Assembly: GCF_963665675.1 (NCBI RefSeq)
Contig: NZ_OY762426.1
Location: forward strand, 2,418,001-2,482,000
Direction: 5' to 3'
DNA: 64,000 bases
From: an uncultured Methanolobus sp.
GTDB taxonomy: Archaea; Halobacteriota; Methanosarcinia; Methanosarcinales; Methanosarcinaceae
Shown here in pieces: positions 7,888 through 19,200 of the stretch; within the stretch, counting starts at the first letter, position 1; every line of letters starts with the position of its first letter. The notes beneath the pieces were generated by a model, which was given only the letters and a program-made list of their open reading frames with translations, made no database searches and was not told where the DNA came from. The translations under genes and the position numbers were made by a program.

Positions 7888-10476
7888 TTGGACGAGATGT
7901 ATAAATACTGGGGCAAGGCCGAAGAATCAAGTTGGCATCCATTGCCTTATCACTGCATGGATGTTGCAGCAGTTGCTGATCAGTGGTGGAAGAACAGTTC
8001 AAGTATACGTCATAGTTTTTCCCATGAAACAGGTTTGTCTGAAGAAGAAGCTCATGCATGGATGATGTTCTTCATTGCTCTGCATGATCTTGGCAAATTT
8101 GACGTTCGGTTCCAGATGAAGGTTTTGGATTTAGCTAAAGACAGCTACAATTCAAATTTGTCCAAGAACGTAAGAACTAAGGATTATTTTCATGGGGACG
8201 AAGGATACAAGTGGTTCGTGCTTGAAAGTGCAGACTTATACTTTAAGGATGTTGATTATAAGAAACAAAGATGGCTACAGAATTGGTTTGCTTCGGTTGC
8301 AGGACATCATGGATCAATACCTACAAATGCCGAACCCAATCTTCCTCCGTTTGTTGATGAATCCATAACATCTAAAGATTGTCTTGCTCGCCAAAACTGG
8401 ATACACGGATTGAATCACATTTTTTTAGAACCTGCAGGGATTACATTTGATGATATTCCTACAAAGAATCCACCAGTACTACTTGCAGGATTTTGTAGTG
8501 TTTGTGATTGGTTGGGTTCCAATAGAGAATATTTTGAATTCCAACAGAACGCATCATCATTGGAAGAGTACTTTAGTAGCAGAAAAGAAAAAGCGTTGAA
8601 AGCTTTGAGTGACTTTGGTCTTTTAGCTCACATATATACTATTGGTGGGATGAAAGCTCTTTATCCAAATTACACCCCACAAAACATACAAACATTAATC
8701 GATAGATTGCCTGTAGAACAGTCTTTAATCATAATTGAAGCTGATACTGGCAGTGGAAAAACGGAAGCTGCTTTGGCTTACGCATCCAAATTATTGGCAG
8801 ATAGTTTAGCAGACAGTATTGTTTTTGCTTTGCCCACGCAAGCAACAGCAAATGCAATGTTAGAACGACTGGAAAATGTTTCTGATAAAATATTTGGAAG
8901 CAATGACAACATTATTCTGGCACATGGTAAACGGGACTCAAATGCACACTTTAGGAAAATGATTGAAAGGCACAAACAATCAGTAAGTCCCCAAGGTGAT
9001 CTAGAAGCCGGAGCACAGTGTAGTGAATGGTTGTCCTCCAGTAGGAAACGTGCTTTTTTAGGACAAATTGCTGTGACTACTGTTGATCAGGTCATGCTAT
9101 CGGCAATAAGACCTTTGAAGCATTTCTTTGTTCGGAGTTTTGGGATTGGTAAAGGTGTTTTGATTATTGATGAAGTCCATGCTTATGATGCTTACATGTA
9201 CGGTATTTTGGAAGCAGTTATCAAGCAGCAAAAACAAGCTGGTGGCAGTGTTATTTTATTGTCTGCAACTCTTCCAGCATATCAAAAGCAATCGCTGTGT
9301 AGTGCGTGGGGCACTAATGCAGCGATAGATGAAAAGGAATATCCATTGATTCTACAGGCAACAGATAATGATGTTCATTCATTCGCATTGGAGACTAGGG
9401 ATTGTGTTCAGGATAAAATTGTTGAAATCGAGTTGTGGAAGACGGATGATTGTTCAATAGCTAAAGATCAACTTGAAAGGATAGTTAAAGCAGCAGAAGA
9501 AGGAGCTAAAATCGGCATTGTTTGTAATTTAGTTGATGATGCTCAAAGATATGCACATCTTCTGGGTGAAATTACTTATGTACCTGTTGATATTTTCCAC
9601 TCAAGATATCGATACTGCGACAGGATGAATAAAGAAAAAGCAGTATTGGACAATTACGATAAAAACAGTTCAGATCAGGGACGTATATTAGTTGGGACAC
9701 AGGTAATAGAACAATCATTGGATATCGATTTTGATTGGATGATTTCTTTTATATGTCCGATTGATCTGCTGTTTCAACGTATGGGGAGGTTACACAGGCA
9801 TTTAAAGCAACGTCCAGAGTCCTATAACAAGCCACTATGCACAGTTGTGATGCCAAATATTGGTGATGTAGATTTAATGGAAGATCCAAAGAAAATATAC
9901 GGTTTGCATAATTATGTCTATAAAAACACCAGAGTTCTTTGGCGCACTCAATGCTTGTTGGAGCAAAATGATAAAATCCATTTTCCAGAAGCATATCGTG
10001 ATTGGATTGAACAGGTTTATGATAAGGAGAGGTGGGATAATGAACCGGAATCATTAACCAAAGCGCATGAAGAATATGAAACAGAAGAGTGGGCAAGTAA
10101 GTGGATCTCAAAAGGATTGACTCAAGCTGATACTTTTTTTATGGATTCAGAAGGCAATGCAAATTCGCTTACACGTGAAGGAAAAATGAATCTAAGTGTT
10201 ATTCCGGTAATGGACGAAAGTGGAGTTAAACACTTTTTGGACGGCTTGCCTGTTCCCAAGCCAGATGATAAGTTTGATCGTGAGCTCTTGAGCCAAAACA
10301 GCCTGGGGGTTCCAGACAGCAATTTTTGGAGGTCCGTTTTACCTCAAAGCCAAGATGGATTGCATTACTTACCTATGATGAAAACAGATAATGGATGGCG
10401 TTTTGATTATGATGGCGGTTACTTAATTTATACTCAGGACAGAGGATTGCAGAAGGTGAAACATGACGAGTTTTAA
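7888..10476 (+). CDS. cas3: CRISPR-associated nuclease-helicase Cas3 (type I-E)
   Basis: Cas3 is the target-degrading effector recruited by Cascade: an HD nuclease fused to an SF2 helicase. The HD part shows WHPLPYHCMDVAAVA, HDLGKF and GHHGSIP. The helicase shows Walker A EADTGSGKTEAAL, IIDEVHAY (DEVH box), LLSATLP, VGTQVIEQSLDIDFD and QRMGRLHRH. The length, about 860 residues, is normal for the single-chain I-E form. The frame opens at a TTG at 7858, but GGAG at 7874-7877 lies ten bases before the TTG at 7888 (MDEMYKYWGKAEES); the ATG at 7897 is a third option. It is the first gene of the cas operon and overlaps cse1 by 14 bases. Confidence 0.96.
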   Translation: MDEMYKYWGKAEESSWHPLPYHCMDVAAVADQWWKNSSSIRHSFSHETGLSEEEAHAWMMFFIALHDLGKFDVRFQMKVLDLAKDSYNSNLSKNVRTKDYFHGDEGYKWFVLESADLYFKDVDYKKQRWLQNWFASVAGHHGSIPTNAEPNLPPFVDESITSKDCLARQNWIHGLNHIFLEPAGITFDDIPTKNPPVLLAGFCSVCDWLGSNREYFEFQQNASSLEEYFSSRKEKALKALSDFGLLAHIYTIGGMKALYPNYTPQNIQTLIDRLPVEQSLIIIEADTGSGKTEAALAYASKLLADSLADSIVFALPTQATANAMLERLENVSDKIFGSNDNIILAHGKRDSNAHFRKMIERHKQSVSPQGDLEAGAQCSEWLSSSRKRAFLGQIAVTTVDQVMLSAIRPLKHFFVRSFGIGKGVLIIDEVHAYDAYMYGILEAVIKQQKQAGGSVILLSATLPAYQKQSLCSAWGTNAAIDEKEYPLILQATDNDVHSFALETRDCVQDKIVEIELWKTDDCSIAKDQLERIVKAAEEGAKIGIVCNLVDDAQRYAHLLGEITYVPVDIFHSRYRYCDRMNKEKAVLDNYDKNSSDQGRILVGTQVIEQSLDIDFDWMISFICPIDLLFQRMGRLHRHLKQRPESYNKPLCTVVMPNIGDVDLMEDPKKIYGLHNYVYKNTRVLWRTQCLLEQNDKIHFPEAYRDWIEQVYDKERWDNEPESLTKAHEEYETEEWASKWISKGLTQADTFFMDSEGNANSLTREGKMNLSVIPVMDESGVKHFLDGLPVPKPDDKFDRELLSQNSLGVPDSNFWRSVLPQSQDGLHYLPMMKTDNGWRFDYDGGYLIYTQDRGLQKVKHDEF

Positions 10477-11944
10477 TTTACTAACAGAGGATTGGATTCC
10501 AGTCCAAAAGCAAGGGCAGTTTGAAACTATCAGCCTGAAGCGTTTGCTTTGTAATGATGAGGACTGGCAGATCTGCCTGTCTCGTGATGATATGGAAATG
10601 GCTGCTTTACAACTGGTAGTTTGTATTGTGCAAGTTGTTTTCATGCCGGATGATGAAGATGATTTGTTAGATGCTTATAGCGAACCGATGAGTGAAATGG
10701 ACTATGAGAAAGGAATAGTACCATTTATGGAATGGTTCGATTTACTGCATCCTGAATATCCATTCATGCAGCGTGTCGATGTGAAGGCCAGTAAAATAAA
10801 GTCTCCACAAGCGTTACTAACTGGATTGCCTGAAAAAACCAGCACATCTGCGTCATCACATAAATTTTTTAATGACATTGAAGATGTAAACACTTTGGAT
10901 ATGAACATTGCTACGATTGCTTTGTTCAATCGTGCATTGAACTCTCCTCCAGAAGGTGGAGGCTTTAAAGGTAGTTTGAGAGGAGGCGCACCCGCGACCA
11001 CATTAATTGCTGGCAAGAGTCTAAGACAGACAATATGGTGCAATATCTTAACTAAGGAAACAGTTCAAAGAACCTATCCTGATTTTGCAGTGAACCCTGA
11101 AAATGATTTGCCAACTTGGATAGATCCAATTGTTCCAAAATCAGAATTTTACTCCTATCAAATTGGTTTTAGACGTGGTCTGTTTTGGCAGCCAGCTAAA
11201 ATCAAATTAGTTGTTGGAAGTTCGAAGGTAATAGGTATTATCTCTGAAAAAATGACATATCAGTTAAGAGATGAGCCTGAGCATCGTTGGCTGCATCCAC
11301 ATAGTCCTAAAAAATGGAGGATAGGTAAAGATAGTCGAAAAGAAACATATCTTTCATTTACCACTACTGCACCTGCTTGGACTCAATTAACTAATATTCT
11401 GATCAAAGAGGATATGGATAAAGAAGGGCATGAACCTCCTCTAGTAATAATACAATATAGGGACATTTTTAGAGGTAAATCACTTCAACTAATTATAGGA
11501 GGTTATCGTAACAATCAAGCTAAAATAGAGCAGCGGAGGCATGAAATCATGTCTATCTCTCAAGGTTGGGATAGTAAAACTGGGCAAGAAAATATCAAGT
11601 ACATCATCTCTTTAAGTTTAAGTTATAAAAGCGAATTGAGGAAAAAACTATACGGAGTAGCCAAAAAGATAGGTGGGGAGAATGGTGTAGTAGGTCTTTC
11701 AGATAGAGGACAGGATTTATTTTACCAACAATCTGAATCTTTAATTCACAGTTATATTTCTCAAATGGATTGGCAACAAGCAGACCATAAGATGTTCACT
11801 TTCAAAAAATCGTTAACCATGTTGTGTAGAAACATATTTGACCAGCTGATGTTGCCATATGAACACGATCCTAAATTTCTCAGTTCTATAGTCGTTAGCC
11901 GTGCCAGACTAAATGCATCATTAAAGGAAATAGGAGAGAATTAA
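10463..11944 (+). CDS. cse1: Cascade large subunit Cse1/CasA (Cas8e)
   Basis: This 493-residue protein is the large subunit of the type I-E Cascade, which recognises the PAM and recruits Cas3. The beginning, MTSFNLLTEDWIPV, is the hallmark N-terminus of Cse1. Further support comes from LFNRALNSPPEGGGFKGSLRGG (cited in part), FRRGLFWQPA, and a helical C-terminal bundle. The ATG lies inside the end of cas3 and is preceded by GAAGGTG, so translation is coupled. The next gene starts 44 bases downstream after its own ribosome-binding site. Like cas3, the gene is visibly A+T-richer than flanking housekeeping genes. Confidence 0.95.
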   Translation: MTSFNLLTEDWIPVQKQGQFETISLKRLLCNDEDWQICLSRDDMEMAALQLVVCIVQVVFMPDDEDDLLDAYSEPMSEMDYEKGIVPFMEWFDLLHPEYPFMQRVDVKASKIKSPQALLTGLPEKTSTSASSHKFFNDIEDVNTLDMNIATIALFNRALNSPPEGGGFKGSLRGGAPATTLIAGKSLRQTIWCNILTKETVQRTYPDFAVNPENDLPTWIDPIVPKSEFYSYQIGFRRGLFWQPAKIKLVVGSSKVIGIISEKMTYQLRDEPEHRWLHPHSPKKWRIGKDSRKETYLSFTTTAPAWTQLTNILIKEDMDKEGHEPPLVIIQYRDIFRGKSLQLIIGGYRNNQAKIEQRRHEIMSISQGWDSKTGQENIKYIISLSLSYKSELRKKLYGVAKKIGGENGVVGLSDRGQDLFYQQSESLIHSYISQMDWQQADHKMFTFKKSLTMLCRNIFDQLMLPYEHDPKFLSSIVVSRARLNASLKEIGEN

Positions 11945-11988
11945 ATGAGTTTGTATAATCAACATAAATTGAAACGGGGAGTTTTACT

Positions 11989-12429
11989 ATGACCTCTTTT
12001 ACTGAACTTCATCAACGTTTCTGGGAAACGCTGGATAATGGACAACGTGCAGAAATAAGGCGTGCTTCAACTCCTGGTGATCTGGAATGTTTGCCAGCAT
12101 TTTATCATCTTATAGGATACCAAAATCCGGGGGAAATAAAACAACTGGCACGTGTAGCTTTCCTTTTACCATTTGCTGAGAAGCATAGTGAAAATGCCAA
12201 GCCTTTAGGCAGGCAACTCAACGATGGAAAAATCAGTGAGAAACGGATTTTTCAGATTGTCCGTTCAAGCTCACCAAATGATCTGGTTCAATTGCGTCGT
12301 GCTGTGCAGCAAGCCAAACTAAAGAGCATCGATTGGGATGCATTTGGTAAAAACCTGTTCTATTGGGGAGAAAGATCAAAAAAACAACTTGTTCAAAATT
12401 TCTTTATTTATACGAAAGAGGAGGAGTAA
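11989..12429 (+). CDS. cse2: Cascade small subunit Cse2/CasB
   Basis: This 146-residue, mostly helical, basic protein is the small subunit that stabilises the non-target strand in the I-E Cascade. Recognition rests on operon position between cse1 and cas7e, size, and family-like motifs: WETLDNGQRAEIRRASTPGDL near the start, and RIFQIVRSSSPNDLVQLRRAV followed by IDWDAFGKNLFYWG. A clear GGGGAG precedes the ATG. Three bases separate its stop from the cas7e start. Confidence 0.92.
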   Translation: MTSFTELHQRFWETLDNGQRAEIRRASTPGDLECLPAFYHLIGYQNPGEIKQLARVAFLLPFAEKHSENAKPLGRQLNDGKISEKRIFQIVRSSSPNDLVQLRRAVQQAKLKSIDWDAFGKNLFYWGERSKKQLVQNFFIYTKEEE

Positions 12430-12432
12430 ATC

Positions 12433-13566
12433 ATGAATGAAAAGAATTATGTCAACTACCACATTTTAATTTCGCACAGCCCATCCAATCTTAACAGGGA
12501 TGACATGAACATGCAGAAAACCGCTGTATTTGGTGGCGTAAAAAGAACACGCATATCCAGTCAGAGTCTGAAGAGAGCAATGAGGCACTCTGACTATTAC
12601 AAAAACAATATTGGAATGCCAAGTGAGAGAACTAGGCAATTAGGAAAATTGACTGCAAAGTATGTGGAAGCTTTGAAAGACAAGTATGATGAAAGCCTGG
12701 TCAAATCTGTTATGTCATTGATTTCTGGTGAATCAGAGATCAAGGAGAACACTCAATCTGGTGCAGTCGCAGCGTGGACTATCTCTGAAGTGGAACAATA
12801 CTGTCAGTTGTATCAACAGTTACAGGAGCAATTCCCGAATGAGAAGGAATTCGAAAAGGAATGGAAAAACGCAACCGATAAAAAGAAGCTTCTGGATGAT
12901 AAGACAAAAGTCAAACTGTTCCGTGAAGCACTACAAAATGGTCAGGACATTGCCTTATCCGGAAGAATGGCTACTTCAGGAATAATGACTATTGTGGATG
13001 CTTCTCTTGCAGTTGCACATGCAATCACAACACACACAGTAGATACTGACATAGATTGGTTCACAGCAGTTGATGACTTGAATCAGGAAACAGGGGAAAC
13101 AGGTTCAGCTCACTTAGATACAACTGAATTTAGTTCAGGTGTATTCTATCGATATGCAAGTTTAAACCTCAGGCAGCTACAAGAAAACCTGGGTGATGTA
13201 GACCGTGAACAAGCATTGGATATTGCTGCACATGTCTTACACATGCTTGCAACTGTCGTGCCATCTGCCAAACAAAACGCTTTTGCCGCTTTTAATCTTG
13301 CAGATTTTGCACTTGTCAGTTTTAGTGATCAACCTATTTCATTAGCAAATGCTTTTGAAAATCCTGTCAAAGCAAGAGGAAATGGATTCATGGAGCCTTC
13401 TATCAACACCTTACTAGAATATCATAAAACAATCTCTAGTGCTTATGGCTTAATAGATGACAAGAAAGCTCTCTTCAGTACAAAGGAATGCAATTTAGAA
13501 ACTGCAATGAGTATGGGTGCTGATTTCTCAAAGCTGAAGGAATGGTTAAAAGACAATGGAAATTAA
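12433..13566 (+). CDS. cas7e: Cascade backbone protein Cas7e/CasC (Cse4)
   Basis: Cas7e polymerises along the crRNA spacer, in six copies in the E. coli complex. The 377-residue protein starts NYVNYHILISHSPSNLNRDD and carries the family signature GGVKRTRISSQSLKRAMR, which forms the RNA-binding palm. GRMATSGIMTIVDASLAVAHA and the C-terminal NAFAAFNLADFALV are also conserved. It is preceded by GAGGAGG. Length and position are as expected for type I-E. The next gene, cas5e, follows after 15 bases. Confidence 0.96.
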   Translation: MNEKNYVNYHILISHSPSNLNRDDMNMQKTAVFGGVKRTRISSQSLKRAMRHSDYYKNNIGMPSERTRQLGKLTAKYVEALKDKYDESLVKSVMSLISGESEIKENTQSGAVAAWTISEVEQYCQLYQQLQEQFPNEKEFEKEWKNATDKKKLLDDKTKVKLFREALQNGQDIALSGRMATSGIMTIVDASLAVAHAITTHTVDTDIDWFTAVDDLNQETGETGSAHLDTTEFSSGVFYRYASLNLRQLQENLGDVDREQALDIAAHVLHMLATVVPSAKQNAFAAFNLADFALVSFSDQPISLANAFENPVKARGNGFMEPSINTLLEYHKTISSAYGLIDDKKALFSTKECNLETAMSMGADFSKLKEWLKDNGN

Positions 13567-13581
13567 GCTGGGATGTGAACC

Positions 13582-14271
13582 ATGCAAGAATATTTAATAA
13601 TAAAGTTGCAGGGTGCAATGCAATCCTGGGGCGGGCATTCCTTTGAAGATTATCGCCCAAGCCATATATTTCCTACTCGCAGTGCAGTTGTCGGTTTGTT
13701 AGGAGCTTGTCTGGGAATAGACAGATCCGATATTCAAAGTCGGGCAGATTTAAACGCCAGTTTTGAGCTTATTGTAAGGGCAGATCGCCGTAAGCTCAAA
13801 ACAGAACAGTTTGGCAGCATCAGGGAAAAGGCATTAAGGATGCAAAAATTGACAGACTATCATACTGTCCTTGATGCCCGCAAAGTCGATGGAAGCTCAC
13901 GATCTGATGCAATTATTTCTTATCGCGAATATCTGTACGATTCTGAATTCACATTAGCGTTAGGTTTTAGGGATGACGCAGTTTACACCTTGGAAAAGGT
14001 AAAGGAAGCTATTCAAAAACCATATTATACTCCAGTTCTGGGGCGTCGGTCATGTCCTATACATCGTCCTTTATTCGAAAAAATAATATCCGCTGAAAAT
14101 GTCCAGCAAGCACTGGATCGGATAGAGCCAAAACAAGGCACTTTGTACAGCGAGCAAAAGATAGCAGGCTCATCACCTATGCAAATACGCGATGTTCCTA
14201 TTCAAGACCCGGTGCGACAGTTTGCTACAAGAACAATATACATTTTAGGAGATGAACATGTACTTCAGTAG
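13582..14271 (+). CDS. cas5e: Cascade subunit Cas5e/CasD
   Basis: Cas5e caps the Cascade backbone and holds the 5' handle of the crRNA. The 229-residue protein has the characteristic beginning YLIIKLQGAMQSWGGHSFED and, a little later, RPSHIFPTRSAVVGLLGACLG, the RAMP-like ferredoxin fold with its glycine-rich turn. VLGRRSCPIHRPL is another family element. Its 3' end overlaps cas6e by 14 bases if cas6e starts at 14258. Confidence 0.95.
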   Translation: MQEYLIIKLQGAMQSWGGHSFEDYRPSHIFPTRSAVVGLLGACLGIDRSDIQSRADLNASFELIVRADRRKLKTEQFGSIREKALRMQKLTDYHTVLDARKVDGSSRSDAIISYREYLYDSEFTLALGFRDDAVYTLEKVKEAIQKPYYTPVLGRRSCPIHRPLFEKIISAENVQQALDRIEPKQGTLYSEQKIAGSSPMQIRDVPIQDPVRQFATRTIYILGDEHVLQ

Positions 14272-14866
14272 ATGGTTGCTCAAATCCAAAAGACCGACTG
14301 ATCCATATCAGCTACATAGGAAAATATGGCAATTGTTTCCAAATAAGGCAGATGATGAACGGTCCTTTTTATTTCGGATTGAAAATAAGGGACAATATTG
14401 TGAGCAGATAATATTGCTACAGTCTGAATGTCAACCTGATATCACATCAAATGAACTCTTACTGTTAAATGGTCCAAAGGAAATTGACTTTGACATAAAA
14501 TCCGAAAATAGTTATCAGTTTATGTTGCGGGCAAATCCAACTAAGAAAATAAAGGATAAAAATGGAAAACCAGGAAATCAAGGCAAGGTACGAGTCCCAC
14601 TTATTGAAGAAGATGAGATCGTAGCATGGTTGAAAAGACAATTATCGGACTGCGCAGAAATAGAGGATGTCAAGTTAATTCACAAAGATTTGCTTCGTTT
14701 CCATAAAAATAAAAAAGGAGACAAACACATTGGGAAAATTCAGACTGTAACGTTTCTGGGTGTTCTCACAGTTACCAATTCGGACCTATTAATCAACAAA
14801 ATAATGAAGGGACTTGGTCCTGCTAAATCATTTGGTTGCGGGCTTTTAACCCTTGCTAAAACCTAA
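14258..14866 (+). CDS. cas6e: CRISPR RNA endoribonuclease Cas6e/CasE
   Basis: Cas6e cuts the pre-crRNA at the base of each repeat hairpin and stays bound as part of Cascade. The 202-residue protein starts MYFSRWLLKS, has the segment DPYQLHRKIWQLFP containing the conserved His, and ends with the glycine-rich loop GLGPAKSFGCGLLTLA typical of Cas6 RAMPs. Two in-frame ATGs occur; AGGAG at 14247-14251 lies six bases before the one at 14258, while the ATG at 14252 abuts it, so 14258 is chosen. The matching repeat has a 7-bp stem and would yield an eight-base 5' handle ATGAACCG. Confidence 0.94.
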   Translation: MYFSRWLLKSKRPTDPYQLHRKIWQLFPNKADDERSFLFRIENKGQYCEQIILLQSECQPDITSNELLLLNGPKEIDFDIKSENSYQFMLRANPTKKIKDKNGKPGNQGKVRVPLIEEDEIVAWLKRQLSDCAEIEDVKLIHKDLLRFHKNKKGDKHIGKIQTVTFLGVLTVTNSDLLINKIMKGLGPAKSFGCGLLTLAKT

Positions 14867-14891
14867 TTATTACAAACATCAAGGTGAGATC

Positions 14892-16068
<1,177 letters not shown>

Positions 16069-16203
16069 TCAGGTCTTATTATGTTTATTGGTTTCACTGA
16101 TGCAGAGGTCAAACATAAGGATGTCTCACTCAAATACAATAAAACCTTAACAATGATGGAATACGGAAGCCTATTTCTTTATTGATTACATAAAAGACGC
16201 ACA
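16069..16203 (+). promoter_or_regulatory. CRISPR leader
   Basis: These 135 A+T-rich bases lie between cas2 and the first repeat, in the position of the leader, where transcription of the array starts and new spacers enter. The repeat orientation (GAGTTCCCC at the left, ATGAACCG at the right) agrees with transcription to the right. I cannot point to a clear TATA box. The E. coli leader needs IHF, which archaea lack, so the integration-site determinants here must differ. Confidence 0.7.
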
Positions 16204-19200
16204 GAGTTCCCCACACACGTGGGGATGAACCGCCAGGTTCATAAATTAGGACTAAACGATTTAAGAGTTCCCCACACACGTGGGGATGAACCGCAACGCG
16301 CGGCGCGGAAGGAGATGATTAATAAGAGTTCCCCACACACGTGGGGATGAACCACATAATACACAATAATCAGTATCTCTAAATTCGAGTTCCCCACACA
16401 CGTGGGGATGAACCTAGATATTCTGGAGATCGAGTATACAAACATTCGAGTTCCCCACACACGTGGGGATGAACCGCTTCTTTACAGGGTGTCTAGGTAA
16501 CAGTAGTTGAGTTCCCCACACACGTGGGGATGAACCGTGACCAGGCATATGCTGTAAGCGTTGTGGCGCGAGTTCCCCACACACGTGGGGATGAACCGGT
16601 GATTGGGGCTTACCTGCCAGTGATTTTGAGGAGTTCCCCACACACGTGGGGATGAACCGAAAATACTATTAGGAGATTAAATAATGTCAGTGAGTTCCCC
16701 ACACACGTGGGGATGAACCGAATACCGTCTAGTTAATACGTTTGACGAAATTGAGTTCCCCACACACGTGGGGATGAACCGTATCCATTCAAAAGGTTTG
16801 TTATATATATTATGAGTTCCCCACACACGTGGGGATGAACCGTATCGTAACTATCTCCAAACCCTTTATTAAAAGAGTTCCCCACACACGTGGGGATGAA
16901 CCCTGAGTCTCTTCCTGAGTCTCTTCCTGAGTCTCGAGTTCCCCACACACGTGGGGATGAACCGTCTGTATATATTCTTCCAAGTTCTGAATTAATGAGT
17001 TCCCCACACACGTGGGGATGAACCGCCATTTCTCGTAACCTGCATTACTAGTTTCAGGAGTTCCCCACACACGTGGGGATGAACCGCAAGAAATTATCTA
17101 CATGATTATGTCTCACAGGAGTTCCCCACACACGTGGGGATGAACCGCATTATCTATTACACACAAAAGAAATGGAATAGAGTTCCCCACACACGTGGGG
17201 ATGAACCGATAAAATTTCGCTATTTAGTCTATATGCGGCAGAGTTCCCCACACACGTGGGGATGAACCGTGCTCCGATAGCGTAATAAATCGCTAATAAT
17301 TGAGTTCCCCACACACGTGGGGATGAACCGGTATTTTTGATGGAATAAAAACAATATTTTATGAGTTCCCCACACACGTGGGGATGAACCGCCAGTTTCG
17401 AATATCTGACATATCAGGGTCTTGAGTTCCCCACACACGTGGGGATGAACCGATATTGCAGATGACAGCGAAAAACATAGATTAGAGTTCCCCACACACG
17501 TGGGGATGAACCGGAGTAGATTTAAATGATACACATAGGGTTAAAGAGTTCCCCACACACGTGGGGATGAACCGGTTTTAATATTAAACCTGCAAAACTG
17601 GAATTAGAGTTCCCCACACACGTGGGGATGAACCGTTGCGGAGATCATGGATAAAATTCTTGACAAAGAGTTCCCCACACACGTGGGGATGAACCGGTCA
17701 AGGCCGATAGATTCAACGAACATACCCGGAGTTCCCCACACACGTGGGGATGAACCGGCTCCCCCCTCTGGGGGGGCGCGGGGGGCTATGAGTTCCCCAC
17801 ACACGTGGGGATGAACCGAACATACGTTATTTCCCGGATAAAAAAATGAGAGTTCCCCACACACGTGGGGATGAACCGAATAATATCTGTAATATGGTCA
17901 GGAAGTGAATGAGTTCCCCACACACGTGGGGATGAACCGCTCGCTATCAGCTTCCTTAAGCGCATTACCGGAGAGTTCCCCACACACGTGGGGATGAACC
18001 GGGAGAAATGGTATATGGTGGCACGGGATAAGTGAGTTCCCCACACACGTGGGGATGAACCGCATTTTCATAACGTTCTCAACACCACCGAGCGGAGTTC
18101 CCCACACACGTGGGGATGAACCGAAATATATACAGGAGCATATGTGATGAGGCGAGAGTTCCCCACACACGTGGGGATGAACCGTTACTCTCCAGTTTGG
18201 TTTTGATGAGTATGTCGAGTTCCCCACACACGTGGGGATGAACCGTCAGAAACGCGTACACGAGAGCTATTGTAAAAGAGTTCCCCACACACGTGGGGAT
18301 GAACCGCGAGTATCGACGCGCAATACAAAATTCAGTAAGAGTTCCCCACACACGTGGGGATGAACCGTGTGGGGACTGTTGCTACGTGTAGTGCTTTTTG
18401 AGTTCCCCACACACGTGGGGATGAACCGTTTTCTTCGAGGAACCCGGAAAAATCACTACCGAGTTCCCCACACACGTGGGGATGAACCGCTGTAGACGCA
18501 GCCACCTTGAATAATGAGGCGGAGTTCCCCACACACGTGGGGATGAACCGCAGTTGCGGAGGGGGTTGCGAGTCTCAATAGTGAGTTCCCCACACACGTG
18601 GGGATGAACCGACCATTACTAAACTTAGTATTCCTAGTAACTCGAGTTCCCCACACACGTGGGGATGAACCGGTACTGCGTAGAATTAGGATAGATGATG
18701 TTGAGAGTTCCCCACACACGTGGGGATGAACCGCTGATCGCAGGCGTTCAGGAGGCAAAAAAGAGGAGTTCCCCACACACGTGGGGATGAACCGCCACAC
18801 AGTCAATTCACTCATTGCAATTGTATGAGTTCCCCACACACGTGGGGATGAACCGATATTATTGAGGCAGGTGTATTAATGATAGATGAGTTCCCCACAC
18901 ACGTGGGGATGAACCGCTTGTAAAGACGTGCCAGTACACGCTTTTTATGAGTTCCCCACACACGTGGGGATGAACCGGATATGGAGATAGTTACGATACT
19001 TACGCTTTCGAGTTCCCCACACACGTGGGGATGAACCGTTATCAATATCATTCAAAATATGTGTATAGTTGAGTTCCCCACACACGTGGGGATGAACCGA
19101 AAACGAGATAAAAATGCCTTCAAAATCTCAAGAGTTCCCCACACACGTGGGGATGAACCGATTGCCTATGCTCTTCTTATGTTGAGCTGTTTGAGTTCCC

